In this document: one piece after another, positions 15,286-23,826 of the stretch
Layout of the letters: the number at the start of each line of letters is the position of its first letter
Numbering within the stretch: position 1 is the first letter of the stretch
Assembly: GCA_029865195.1 (NCBI GenBank)
Contig: JAOUHH010000003.1
Span: forward strand, 1 to 30,329
DNA from: Desulfobulbaceae bacterium
GTDB lineage: Bacteria > Desulfobacterota > Desulfobulbia > Desulfobulbales > UBA5123
Length of the DNA: 30,329 nt
Direction of reading: 5' to 3'
Translations under genes and position numbers: made by a program
Notes under the pieces: generated by a model
What the model saw: only the letters and a program-made list of their open reading frames with translations
Database searches by the model: none
What the model was told of the DNA's origin: nothing

Positions 15286-15308
15286 CTGGGCTGTTTGGCC
15301 CGGTTTTT
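15286..15308 (+). terminator. Terminator-like hairpin in the leader of the cytochrome operon
   Basis: CTGGGC (15286-15291) pairs with GCCCGG (15298-15303, one G-T pair) around TGTTTG, followed by five T. It lies only 44 bases before the cytochrome start codon. It is either the end of an upstream transcript (for the protease operon) or an attenuator if the promoter lies upstream of it. Confidence 0.45.
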
Positions 15309-15351
15309 ATACTGACCTGGGAACAGTTTTTTTGAGAGAGAGGGAGGAGTA

Positions 15352-16158
15352 ATGAGTACTCAAGTGAAAGGTATGAAAAAGTTTGCATGGCTTCTGGGGA
15401 TGGCCGCCATTCTGGTTGGTTCCTGTCTGACGGGTCAGGCGATGGCATCGTCGACGTTGTCCACCGACGACTGTATCAAGTGCCATGAGGGGCCGCCGCG
15501 GGATATCGCCGCCAACGGTAAGCGGCATAAGGAAAAAGTGACCTGTCTCGACTGCCATGTCGGTCATCCCCCCTCTGTCCGGGATAACATTCCCCAATGC
15601 AGCAAGTGCCATCAAGCCAAGGATCGCGCCCATTTCGGTCTGGACAACTGTCTCGGCTGTCACAGCAATCCGCATACCCCGTTGGATATTACCCTTCCCG
15701 CCAACGCTACCGCTCCCTGTCTGACCTGCCATACCGACCAGCGGGCGTCGCTCGAGCAGTATCCCAGCAAGCACACCACCAACGTCGAGTGCAGTACCTG
15801 CCACCGCGAGCGGCATGGTTATATCCCCAAATGTGCGGAATGTCATAAGCCGCATAGTGAAGGCCAGCAGCAGAGCGATTGTCTTACCTGCCACAACCCC
15901 CACAAACCGCTGCAGGTCGCCTATCCGGATAACGTCGCTTCCGAGAATTGCGCCGCCTGCCATGGGGTAGCGTTTGATATGCTGCGGGCAAGCAACGCCA
16001 AGCACAAGACCTTCGAGTGCGCCTTCTGTCATGCCAAGGTGCACAAGACGGTTCCCAAGTGCCAGGATTGTCACGGCATGCCGCATCCGGCCGGAATCCA
16101 CAACAAGTTCCCGGTCTGTGGCTCCTGTCACGGTGTTGCGCATAACATTGTCAAATAA
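15352..16158 (+). CDS. Secreted dodecaheme c-type cytochrome (first of pair)
   Basis: The precursor has 268 residues with an N-terminal export signal (basic MKKF, hydrophobic core to about residue 26, then GQAMAS). A Cys at the end of the core (GSC) leaves lipoprotein processing possible. I count twelve CXXCH heme c sites: CIKCH, CLDCH, CSKCH, CLGCH, CLTCH, CSTCH, CAECH, CLTCH, CAACH, CAFCH, CQDCH and CGSCH. That is about one heme per 20 mature residues, a very dense packing. Extra His residues are abundant and could give bis-His ligation. Its mid-part (SKHTTNVECSTCHRERHG, CHNPHKPL) recurs in the next gene. GGGAGGAG precedes ATG 15352. Role: periplasmic or extracellular electron transfer, inferred from the family type. 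Confidence 0.93.
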   Translation: MSTQVKGMKKFAWLLGMAAILVGSCLTGQAMASSTLSTDDCIKCHEGPPRDIAANGKRHKEKVTCLDCHVGHPPSVRDNIPQCSKCHQAKDRAHFGLDNCLGCHSNPHTPLDITLPANATAPCLTCHTDQRASLEQYPSKHTTNVECSTCHRERHGYIPKCAECHKPHSEGQQQSDCLTCHNPHKPLQVAYPDNVASENCAACHGVAFDMLRASNAKHKTFECAFCHAKVHKTVPKCQDCHGMPHPAGIHNKFPVCGSCHGVAHNIVK

Positions 16159-16185
16159 TAAGTTTAACATTAGGAATATAGTGAG

Positions 16186-17055
16186 ATGAAACGACAACAG
16201 ACTATCTTGAATAAGGTAAGACGGGCCTTGCTGGCCGGGTTCTGTGTTGCGGTCATGGTTTCACCGGTTGCGGCCGGTGAAATGGTAAAGGTTCCGCATA
16301 CGCCGGAGTTGTACGAGAAGACCCCGGCGGCATTGACCCCTGCCCAGTGCGGGCAGTGCCATACCCGTCATTTTGACAACCTGCAGAAGGATGGGCGCAA
16401 GCATCAGTTCGCCTGTCAGAACTGCCATACCAAGTTCCACGCCTACAACCCGACCAAGGGCAACTATGCCGATCTGATGCCCAAGTGTCAGGATTGCCAC
16501 TTGAGCCTGCCGCACGGCGAGCAGTTCACCGACTGTCTGAAGTGTCACGCCAATCCGCATACGCCCCGCAATGTGGCGTTCAATGACTATCTCAAATCGC
16601 AGTGCGGCATCTGTCATGCCGGCCCCGGCGGCTTGCTGGCGCAGTTCCCCAGCAAGCATACCGAGCAGGGATGTACCGCCTGTCATACCAAGCACGGCCT
16701 GATTCCGACCTGTTTCGACTGCCATGAGCCGCATATCAAGGGCCAGGTCTATGCGGACTGTCTGACCTGTCATAATCCGCACAAGCCGCTGGAGATCATG
16801 TTCCACGGTGAAGAGACCAAGGTTGATACCTGCCAGGCTTGCCATGGCGAGGCGTACGGCAAGTGGTCGACCACCGAGGCCAAGCACGGCAAGGTGAGCT
16901 GTGCGCGGTGTCATGAGAAGCACGGTCAGATTCCGCAATGTCAGAAGTGCCATAACTACCCGCACGGCGAGGCGATTCACAAGCAGGTGCCGAGATGTCT
17001 TGATTGCCATCTTGACGTTCACAACCTGCCGGTGCGGCCAGGCGTGAAGAAGTAA
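16186..17055 (+). CDS. Secreted dodecaheme c-type cytochrome (second of pair)
   Basis: The precursor has 289 residues and a signal peptide ending near SPVAAGEM. It also carries twelve CXXCH sites: CGQCH, CQNCH, CQDCH, CLKCH, CGICH, CTACH, CFDCH, CLTCH, CQACH, CARCH, CQKCH and CLDCH. Heme number and order, plus shared segments such as CHANPHTP/CHSNPHTP, FPSKHT/YPSKHT and DCLTCHNPHKPL, show that it and the preceding gene arose by duplication. The start follows 27 bases after the first stop, with TAGGAA upstream, so the two are surely one operon; a strong terminator closes it. Likely partners in the same electron-transfer chain or subunits of one assembly. No membrane anchor besides the signal is visible. 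Confidence 0.93.
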   Translation: MKRQQTILNKVRRALLAGFCVAVMVSPVAAGEMVKVPHTPELYEKTPAALTPAQCGQCHTRHFDNLQKDGRKHQFACQNCHTKFHAYNPTKGNYADLMPKCQDCHLSLPHGEQFTDCLKCHANPHTPRNVAFNDYLKSQCGICHAGPGGLLAQFPSKHTEQGCTACHTKHGLIPTCFDCHEPHIKGQVYADCLTCHNPHKPLEIMFHGEETKVDTCQACHGEAYGKWSTTEAKHGKVSCARCHEKHGQIPQCQKCHNYPHGEAIHKQVPRCLDCHLDVHNLPVRPGVKK

Positions 17056-17102
17056 CAACGGACGGGCCAGCCGGTCCTGAGGTTGGCCGGCGGCGGATTT
17101 AC

Positions 17103-17137
17103 AAGGCGGAGTCTCATGCGAGGCTCCGCCTTTTTTT
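17103..17137 (+). terminator. Strong rho-independent terminator of the cytochrome operon
   Basis: A 13-bp stem (17103-17115 with 17120-17132, one G-T pair) closes a four-base ATGC loop and runs into seven T (17131-17137). It lies 47 bases after the second cytochrome stop codon and before hslO. Confidence 0.92.
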
Positions 17138-17195
17138 ATGTTGGCTGGCGAGTCGCTCCGGCGGCGCGCAGCAAGGATCAAGGCGGAGGAAGAGG

Positions 17196-18041
17196 GTGAA
17201 CGATTATTTGTTGCGGGGGGTCACCAAGGCCGGGAACATGCGCGGAATCGCCTGCGTTACCACCAATCTGGTCAACGAGGCCTGCCGTCGGCATCATGCT
17301 TCGGTTACCGGGGCCGTGGCCTTGGGGCGGGCGATGACCGGCGGCGCGCTGATGAGCGCCCTTCTGAAGGATGACCAGCGTCTGGCGCTGCGGTTTGAGG
17401 GCAACGGGCCATTGCATAAAATTTTGGTGGAGGCGGACAGTGGCGGCGGCGTGCGCGGCTGTCTGGGGAACCCGGCGGTGGACATGTTTTTGGCGTCGGG
17501 CAAGGTCGATGTTGCCGGCGCGCTCGGGCGGGCCGGATTTTTGACTGTGATCAAGGACATTGGCCTGAAAACCCCCTACCAGAGCAAGATTCAGCTCTAC
17601 AGCAGCGAGATCGGCGAGGATCTTGCCTACTATTTTACCGAGTCGGAACAGCTTCCGTCGGCGGTAGGATTGGTCGCTGTTCCGGCCGCCGACGGCACCA
17701 TTGCCGTGGCCGGCGGTTTTTTGATCCAATCCCTGCCGCCTGCCGATGACGCCTTGGTCGAGGCGATGATCGACCGGATCGGCAAGATGGCGCCGCTTTC
17801 CTCCTTTCTCGAACAGGAGGCCGGCCCCGAAGGGTTGCTGGCGGCACTGTTTGCCGAGACGCCGTTGTCGATGCTCACCCGGCAGGAACTTGCCTTTCGG
17901 TGCACCTGCAGCAGCGAATCGGTGCAAAGGGTGCTGGCGGCGATGGGCCGCGACGAGATAGCCGCGATCATTGCCGAAAAGGGCGAGGTCGAGGTGGTCT
18001 GTGAATTCTGTAAAAGCCGATATGGCTTTACCACGGTCTGA
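17196..18041 (+). CDS. hslO: Hsp33 redox-regulated chaperonin
   Basis: The protein has 281 residues, close to the usual Hsp33 length. The N-terminal domain holds the GNGPLHKILVEAD and VRGCLGNP segments. The C-terminal redox switch has C236-T-C238 and C269-E-F-C272, the four zinc-binding Cys. Hsp33 is a cytosolic holdase that is inactive when reduced with zinc bound and becomes active when these Cys are oxidised, protecting proteins during oxidative stress. The start is GTG 17196, preceded by GGAGGA at 17185-17190. It follows the cytochrome terminator, so it probably has its own promoter in the short gap, though I could not define one. It converges with the GGDEF/EAL gene with 15 bases between stops. 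Confidence 0.96.
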   Translation: MNDYLLRGVTKAGNMRGIACVTTNLVNEACRRHHASVTGAVALGRAMTGGALMSALLKDDQRLALRFEGNGPLHKILVEADSGGGVRGCLGNPAVDMFLASGKVDVAGALGRAGFLTVIKDIGLKTPYQSKIQLYSSEIGEDLAYYFTESEQLPSAVGLVAVPAADGTIAVAGGFLIQSLPPADDALVEAMIDRIGKMAPLSSFLEQEAGPEGLLAALFAETPLSMLTRQELAFRCTCSSESVQRVLAAMGRDEIAAIIAEKGEVEVVCEFCKSRYGFTTV

Positions 18042-18056
18042 CCTATCCATCCCCCT

Positions 18057-21000
18057 TCAACTGAGGTCGTTGAGGTTTCTCCCCTCCTGCAGCAGCTGGC
18101 TGAACTCGGTGACGGGCAGCGGTTTGCTGAAGAAGTACCCCTGCATCTGATCGCATTTGCGCTCGCGGAGGAAGGCGACATGGTCGGCGGTTTCCACCCC
18201 TTCGGCGATCACCTGCAGCCGCAGACTCTTGGCCAGGGAGATGATGGCGGTGGCGATGGCGGCGTCGTTGGCGTCGGTGGTCAGGTGCCGGATAAACGAC
18301 TGGTCGATCTTCAGCACATCGATGGGGAATCGCTTGAGATAGCCCAGCGAGGAATAGCCGGTGCCGAAGTCATCGATGGAGAGGCTGATACCGATGGCTT
18401 TCAGTTCATGCATGGTTTTGATCACATCCTCGGCATCCTCCATCACCATCCCCTCGGTCAGTTCCAGTTCCAGCAACTCAGGCGGCAACCCCGTCTCGGC
18501 AAGGGCTCGGCGTACCAAGGCCGGGACGTCTTCCCGCAGCTGGCGGGCTGAGAGGTTCACCGAAACCTTCATCGCCGGATGCCCCGCATCAATCCAGCCC
18601 TTGGCGGCCTGGCAGGCGGTGAACAGGGTCCATTCGCCGATGGGCAGGATCAGGCCGGTTTCCTCGGCCAGGGGGATAAACTTGGCCGGCGAGATCATCC
18701 CCTTTTCCGGATGCGTCCAGCGGATCAGCGCCTCCATGCCGCACATCTCGCCGGATTCGAGATCCACCTTCGGTTGATAAAAGAGGCGGAATTCATCACG
18801 ACTCAAGGCACGGCGCAGTGCGCTTTCCAGTTCCAGTCGCTCGAAGATGCTGACATTGATGTCCGTTGAATAAAACTGGTAGTTGTTTTTGCCCTGGCCT
18901 TTGGCATGGAACATCGCCGCGTCGGAGTTCTGCAGAATGATATCAACAGCATTGCCGTCCACCGGGTAGAGGGCGATGCCGATGCTGGCATTGCTGTAGA
19001 CCTCCTTTCCCTCAAGGATGAACGGGTGGCGTGAGATGCTGTCTAGCATCTTTTTGGCGGTGGCCGCGGCGTCATCGGCCCGGCTGAGATTGGGCAGGGC
19101 GATGGCGAAGTCGTCACCGCCAAGGCGGGCCAGGGTATCGCCTTCGCGCAGGCATCCTTTCAAGCGGCCAGCTACCTCAAGCAGCAGTTGATCCCCGGCC
19201 TTGAGGCCAAGGGACTCGTTGACCACCTTGAAGTCGTCCAGGTCGAGAAAGAGAGCCGCCACCAGATTCTCGTGGTGATCGGCATCGATAAAGGCCTGTT
19301 GAAGGCGGTCACGGAAGAGGACGTTGTTGGGCAGCCCGGTAAGGATGTCGTAGTTGGTGAGGAGTTGGATCCGGGATTCGGCCTGCTTTTTCTTGGTCAG
19401 ATCGGACATGATCGCGGCGAAATGGGTGGTGATCCCTTGTTCATTCTTGACGGCGGAGATCGAGAGCCAGACCGGGAAGATCTCGCCGCTTTTCTTGCGG
19501 TCCCATATCTCTCCCTCCCAATGGTTGTTGTCCAGCAGCGTTGCCCACATTTCTTGGTAAAAATCGGCATCATGCTGATCCGATTTTAAGATTCTGGTGT
19601 TGCGGCCGATGATTTCCGTATATTCATAACCGGTCATGGTGCAAAAGGCCTTGTTCACTTCCAGGATGTCGCCGGCGAGGTCGGCGACGATGATCGCCTC
19701 ACTGCTGTTTTCAAAGACCTTGTTGGTCAGCCGTACCCTTTCCTGGGCATGCCGTTTTTCGGTAACGTCATGGACGATACCGATTAGTTTTGCCGGTTTT
19801 TTATCCTGATCGACCAAGACCTCGGCCTGTTGATGCACGATGCGGATAGAGTCGTCCGGTCGGATCAGCCGATGATCCAGCCGGAATGAAGTACTTGCGG
19901 TGCGAGCCCGCTCGATGGCAGAGATCATCGTCGGCCGGTCATCGGGATGTACCGCCTCCAAGAAGGCCGCAACGGTAGCGGAAAAAGAGTGCGGGTCGCG
20001 CCCGTATATGCGACATGCCTCATCGGAAAAAATCTGGATTTCATTGTTTTGCAGATCCAGTTCCCAGTTGCCAAGATGTGCAAGACGTTGGGCCTCGGCC
20101 AGGCCTGCTTCTTTCCGACGCAGTTCTGTTTCGACGCTTTTCAGCGAGGTTATGTCCTGAGCGACGACCACGATGTCTCTGGTTGCGGAGGCAGCGGAGA
20201 CAGTAGGCATCACCGATGCGGAAAGCAACACCGGTACGGAAGCGCCGTTCTTGGCGCGACAGATTCGTTCGAGGGCGCGGAGGGAGCCAACCTGCAGCAA
20301 TTCCTTGAATTTGCTGCCATGGAAGATATCCGCCGCCGTCTGGTCGTGAAACAGCATGTCGATGGGCTGGCCTATCAAATCCTGTTCACTGTAGCCGAGA
20401 AGCATTCTCGCCGCGTCGTTGACGGTGGTGATCACCCTTTTGGGGCCTGCCGTGTCAACCGAGACAACCAAGAGAATTTCAGTCATCGAGGTTACGACGT
20501 TGTCGAAATAATCCTTGGTGACGGTGGTGGCCTGCAGGGTGTCGGCCATCTGGTTGAAGGAGGCGGCCAGTTCACCGATCTCGTCTTGGTTCACGACCGC
20601 AAGGCGCTGGTCGAGTCGTCCCTGACCGAAGGCGCGGATGCCGGTTGTAAGATTTTTGAGGGGGTTGGTCAGGGTTCTGGCAAGCAACAGGCTCGCGACG
20701 ATGATCACCAGGGAGATCAGCAGGGAAGTTTTCAGCAATTGTATTTGAAGGGCGCGGATAGGTGCAAAAACTTCGTCGCAGTCGATTTCAGCAAGCAGCA
20801 CCCAGCGGACATTATCGATGGTGAGGGGCGTGTATGCGCTCAAAACATCGGTCTGCCGGTAGTCCTTGGTGATCGTTGAACCTGTCTTACCGGCAAAAGC
20901 CTCATTCACCGCCGTGGTACGAACTTCCTGAAAAAGTACGGAGGTGGAATGGGCGATGATCTCATTAATGGAATTGGTAGCCATACCGCTGACAGCGATG

Positions 21001-21971
21001 TCGCGCAGGTAGTTTGCGGTATCCTCGATAAGAAAACGTGAATCGTTGCGCATTTGATAGTCGCCACCAACAATATAGGTCTCGCCGCTCTCGCCCAGGC
21101 CTTGTGTGCGCCAGGAGTTGTTGCCGGTCATGACCTGATTGATTGCGTCGGTGGAGAGTTGAAAAATCAAGCTGCCAAGTCGCTTTCCATCCTTGAAGAC
21201 TGGCGCGGCCAGGAAAGCCGCCGGGGCGCCATAGGAAGGTTCGTAGGGAGCAAAATCGACCAGGAACGAGGCGTCGGGATCGGTGGCGTGTTGCGAGATT
21301 TGAAAGGCTATGCCGAGGTTACTGGAAGCATAAGGACCATCCAGAATATTGGAGCCGAAATCGGTTTCCTTGAGTACCGAGTAGACGATACGGCCGCTGT
21401 TATCGATGAGGAAGATGTCGAAAAACCCCATTTTGCGGAGATAATTGCGGAATATAGGGTGATACGTGGCGTGAGCGCGGCTGTAGGCACTGTTGTCGCC
21501 TGGGTTGTCGAATTTTTCCTTGCTGCCAATCGGGAAGGGGTTGGCGGCAATATAGAGCGCCTGCATGGCTTTGCCTGTGTCATCCGGCGGCCAATAGTAG
21601 TTGTACATCCATTCTTGGAATTTGCCGCTGTGCATTCTTGGGAAAAAACTGTCGCGGTAAAAGGTCTTTAATTCAGGCAAATGCGCTATTTCCCCTTGTT
21701 TTGCCAGGGAAGCAGCGCCCACGGAGAATTTCTCCATCGCCTCGATGAGCATCAGGTTTTCGGCCATGGCGCTGATCTGATTTCGAATGCGCTTGAAGTA
21801 AGATTCAATCTGTTGTTTGCGAGCTTCACGGATGGTGGTCAATCGGGCGAAGGAGGCGTCTTCGATGTTTTTCCGTGCATGCCGGTAATCCAGCCAGCCG
21901 GTGGTCAGGGTGGCAAGCAGGCCGATGCCGAGGAGAACAGACAGGATTTTGGCGCCGATGGAAATTCGCAT
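18057..21971 (-). CDS. Cache-HAMP-PAS-GGDEF-EAL cyclic-di-GMP signalling protein
   Basis: The protein has 1304 residues. Two membrane helices (about 8-26 and 405-430) enclose a large periplasmic dCache-like sensor; a HAMP linker (NPLKNLTTGIRAFGQGRLDQ) follows, then three PAS domains (about 490-610, 625-745, 755-875). The GGDEF domain reads GGDDF (951-955), a variant of the signature. The EAL domain appears complete: E1080 in MEALIRW, NLSARQL, ELTEG, IDDFGTGYSSLGYL, KIDQSFI and AEGVE. It is therefore most likely a c-di-GMP phosphodiesterase, with the variant GGDEF domain acting as a GTP-sensing or weakly active module; this is inference. ATG 21971 is preceded by AAGGTGA. No obvious effector gene is beside it. 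Confidence 0.93.
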   Translation of the reverse strand: MRISIGAKILSVLLGIGLLATLTTGWLDYRHARKNIEDASFARLTTIREARKQQIESYFKRIRNQISAMAENLMLIEAMEKFSVGAASLAKQGEIAHLPELKTFYRDSFFPRMHSGKFQEWMYNYYWPPDDTGKAMQALYIAANPFPIGSKEKFDNPGDNSAYSRAHATYHPIFRNYLRKMGFFDIFLIDNSGRIVYSVLKETDFGSNILDGPYASSNLGIAFQISQHATDPDASFLVDFAPYEPSYGAPAAFLAAPVFKDGKRLGSLIFQLSTDAINQVMTGNNSWRTQGLGESGETYIVGGDYQMRNDSRFLIEDTANYLRDIAVSGMATNSINEIIAHSTSVLFQEVRTTAVNEAFAGKTGSTITKDYRQTDVLSAYTPLTIDNVRWVLLAEIDCDEVFAPIRALQIQLLKTSLLISLVIIVASLLLARTLTNPLKNLTTGIRAFGQGRLDQRLAVVNQDEIGELAASFNQMADTLQATTVTKDYFDNVVTSMTEILLVVSVDTAGPKRVITTVNDAARMLLGYSEQDLIGQPIDMLFHDQTAADIFHGSKFKELLQVGSLRALERICRAKNGASVPVLLSASVMPTVSAASATRDIVVVAQDITSLKSVETELRRKEAGLAEAQRLAHLGNWELDLQNNEIQIFSDEACRIYGRDPHSFSATVAAFLEAVHPDDRPTMISAIERARTASTSFRLDHRLIRPDDSIRIVHQQAEVLVDQDKKPAKLIGIVHDVTEKRHAQERVRLTNKVFENSSEAIIVADLAGDILEVNKAFCTMTGYEYTEIIGRNTRILKSDQHDADFYQEMWATLLDNNHWEGEIWDRKKSGEIFPVWLSISAVKNEQGITTHFAAIMSDLTKKKQAESRIQLLTNYDILTGLPNNVLFRDRLQQAFIDADHHENLVAALFLDLDDFKVVNESLGLKAGDQLLLEVAGRLKGCLREGDTLARLGGDDFAIALPNLSRADDAAATAKKMLDSISRHPFILEGKEVYSNASIGIALYPVDGNAVDIILQNSDAAMFHAKGQGKNNYQFYSTDINVSIFERLELESALRRALSRDEFRLFYQPKVDLESGEMCGMEALIRWTHPEKGMISPAKFIPLAEETGLILPIGEWTLFTACQAAKGWIDAGHPAMKVSVNLSARQLREDVPALVRRALAETGLPPELLELELTEGMVMEDAEDVIKTMHELKAIGISLSIDDFGTGYSSLGYLKRFPIDVLKIDQSFIRHLTTDANDAAIATAIISLAKSLRLQVIAEGVETADHVAFLRERKCDQMQGYFFSKPLPVTEFSQLLQEGRNLNDLS

Positions 21972-22298
21972 TCTGTGTCACCTTCGTGGGTTGCGGTTGC
22001 GAGATGTTAAGCAGTGCACTGGCAGGGTGGAATCATGCATTATCCTATCTTTTTTTTGCAGCGAATGGGAGTCAAAATGAGTATAAAAAAACAACCCAGC
22101 CAGTTTTTATGCATGTGTAAGTGGGAGATGAATATGGCACAACCACCCTTGTTGACTTGAATACGGTGTTTATGCGGGGTGTAATGTGGGGAAAATACTT
22201 GGTGATACCTATTTTTAAATTAAACGAAATAGTTTATGATATACTTACTGACAAGACAGGTGAAATCTCCGTGAAAATTTAGCATAAAGGGGGGGGAG
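21972..22298. promoter_or_regulatory. AT-rich divergent intergenic region
   Basis: This 327-base gap lies between the minus-strand GGDEF/EAL gene and a small plus-strand gene and is clearly richer in A and T than its surroundings. A TATACT box at 22240-22245 in an AT-rich run is a candidate -10 for the small gene; I find no good -35 at 16-18 bases. No riboswitch, tRNA or long inverted repeat was recognised. Confidence 0.35.
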
Positions 22299-22565
22299 AT
22301 GACCATCCATGATAAGGGAGAGTTTGTCCGGCGATGCGAGGGGGCGGCGCGGGTTTTTGACTGTGTTGGGGCCCACGAGGTGGTGGACGGGGTGAAATGG
22401 TTTTTCCGGGGGTGCGACGGGGAGTTGGACCGACGGTGCAAGGTGTTCTTCCGGAGTTGGAACAAGCCGCATTACGAAGGTTTCCTGCTGACGGTGGAAG
22501 CGATTAAGCAGGATCAGGGCGGCTGGGAAGTGGATGTGGTGAAAAAGGTGATCTGCGGCGTCTAG
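22299..22565 (+). CDS. Small orphan protein, unrecognised
   Basis: The predicted product has 88 residues, is soluble and has five Cys spread along it (residues 13, 22, 39, 47 and 86), with aromatic residues in the middle (KWFFRGCDGEL, KVFFRSWNKPHYEGF). I do not recognise a family. A long G-rich ribosome-binding site (GGGGGGAG) abuts ATG 22299, a possible -10 lies about 55 bases upstream and a very strong terminator begins 29 bases after the stop, so it looks like a free-standing transcription unit. Mixed charge and a beta-strand-like C-terminus (GGWEVDVVKKVI) are all that can be added. Confidence 0.65.
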   Translation: MTIHDKGEFVRRCEGAARVFDCVGAHEVVDGVKWFFRGCDGELDRRCKVFFRSWNKPHYEGFLLTVEAIKQDQGGWEVDVVKKVICGV

Positions 22566-22593
22566 GTTTCGCGAGTTTATGAACTGACAAGAC

Positions 22594-22637
22594 ATATGCG
22601 GTTCGGGGGGCGACTCTCGAACCGCATATTTTGTTTT
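22594..22637 (+). terminator. Strong rho-independent terminator
   Basis: ATATGCGGTTCG (22594-22605) pairs perfectly over 12 bp with CGAACCGCATAT (22618-22629), followed by TTTTGTTTT. It closes the small plus-strand gene and also faces the 3' end of the minus-strand rdgB-DUF2452 pair; on the minus strand no T-run follows the hairpin. Confidence 0.92.
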
Positions 22638-22657
22638 GGGAGCGGGAATCTGGGGGG

Positions 22658-23107
22658 CTAAATGCCGCCGTGGCCCGGAAGATTCCCGCTGGATTGGCCA
22701 GGCTGCCGGCGATCACCGGCGTCATCGGCGGTCTCGCTCCACGAAAGATCATTTTCAAGCCGGAAGGTGCCGATGAAACGGTGCGGAGGTGTGTGCCGCC
22801 AGGCCAGCGGCGATAGCATGGAAAAATAGCGGCTACCGTCCGTTTTCTCATAAAGATGATAAGATTTCCCCGGTTGTCGACGGAAGGCACAGTGGGCACG
22901 ATGCAACTCCTGGTTTTTCTGGGCCTCGGCCAAGGCTTTTCGCGCTTCATGTTGAAGCGATCTAATCTGGTCGGCGATAACCGCAAGCTTGGCCGACACC
23001 GTCGCGTTGATCATCTGATCGGCCTGTTCTATCTCCCTTGCCATGTCAACCAGCCCGGAAGGGGGTGCCAGTCGGCTCACCGGGTATTTCGAACTGTTGT
23101 CGCCCAT
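22658..23107 (-). CDS. DUF2452 domain protein
   Basis: The product has 149 residues starting at ATG 23107, seven bases after the rdgB stop codon. The same frame is open well upstream, but that part lies under rdgB and is rejected. The segment SKYPVSRLAPPSGLVDMAREIEQADQMI (given here by its ends: residues about 6-33) is followed by a helical region and by PGKSYHLYEKTDG and RYFSMLSPLAW (about 78-102), which are DUF2452 features. The function of DUF2452 is unknown. The ribosome-binding site is weak, which suggests translational coupling to rdgB. The last 20 residues are less conserved-looking and Gly/Asp-rich. Confidence 0.78.
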   Translation of the reverse strand: MGDNSSKYPVSRLAPPSGLVDMAREIEQADQMINATVSAKLAVIADQIRSLQHEARKALAEAQKNQELHRAHCAFRRQPGKSYHLYEKTDGSRYFSMLSPLAWRHTPPHRFIGTFRLENDLSWSETADDAGDRRQPGQSSGNLPGHGGI

Positions 23108-23114
23108 GCGGCCG

Positions 23115-23798
23115 TTACACCATTTTCTCTTCCGACCAGTCGTTGTGCTCAAACTGCGAGTGGTCCGGCTTGGGAGGCTTTGCCTCCTTGGTCCTGTGCT
23201 CAAGCCATTTTGCAAGCTTGGCAACCTCTCCGGCAAGTTCCGCCAGGGCCTTGCCGCGATGACTGATCTTGTTTTTCTCGGCCAGGGGGATCTCGGCAAA
23301 GGTTTGCTTGAGGGGAGGGTAATAGAATACCGGATCGTATCCGAAGCCGCCTTGCCCGCGTTGTTCGGCGAGGATCTCCCCCTCGCACCGCCCTTCATAG
23401 GTGAGCGCCGGGCCGGTGGGCACGGCGATGGAGATCACGCAATGGAAGGCGGCGGCGCGGTTGCTTTTCCCGGCCATCTCGGCAAGGAGTTTGTCGATGT
23501 TGTCCTGATCGGAGGCCTTGGCGCCGGCATAGCGGGCCGAGTATACCCCGGGCGCGCCGTCCAGCGCCTCGACCACCAGCCCGGAATCGTCGGCGATGGC
23601 AGGCAACCCTAATACCTTGGCGGTAAAGAGCGCCTTCTTGTAGGCGTTGTCGTCAAAGGTCTCGCCGTCCTCCACGGCCTCGGGTATCGGCCCGAAATCG
23701 TTGAGGCTCTTCAACTCGATATTCGTTTCCTTGAGAATTTCCTGAAATTCCCGTACTTTGCCCTGGTTGCGGGTCGCCAGTACCAAGGTGGTCACCAT
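23115..23798 (-). CDS. rdgB: XTP/dITP diphosphatase (RdgB/HAM1 family)
   Basis: The protein has 227 residues. Family hallmarks are LVLATRNQGKVREF (5-18), the FDDNAYKKA segment, ADDSGLVVEALDGAPGVYSARY (from about 69), GGFGYDPVF and ISHRGKAL. The enzyme hydrolyses non-canonical purine nucleoside triphosphates (XTP, dITP, ITP) to monophosphates, preventing their entry into nucleic acids. It is about 25 residues longer than usual because of a charged Lys/Glu/Pro-rich tail after the conserved HRGKAL-containing region. AAGGAG is nine bases before ATG 23798. It overlaps nothing but is closely followed by the DUF2452 gene. A RAYT unit ends 41 bases upstream of its start, so its promoter may lie in or beyond the element. 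Confidence 0.96.
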   Translation of the reverse strand: MVTTLVLATRNQGKVREFQEILKETNIELKSLNDFGPIPEAVEDGETFDDNAYKKALFTAKVLGLPAIADDSGLVVEALDGAPGVYSARYAGAKASDQDNIDKLLAEMAGKSNRAAAFHCVISIAVPTGPALTYEGRCEGEILAEQRGQGGFGYDPVFYYPPLKQTFAEIPLAEKNKISHRGKALAELAGEVAKLAKWLEHRTKEAKPPKPDHSQFEHNDWSEEKMV

Positions 23799-23826
23799 GG
23801 CGGTGTTCTCCTTCTGTTAAAGTGGT

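Noticed and set aside
22135..22158. Sigma-54-like TGGCAC sequence
   Set aside because: The downstream TTG lies three bases too far for a -24/-12 promoter.
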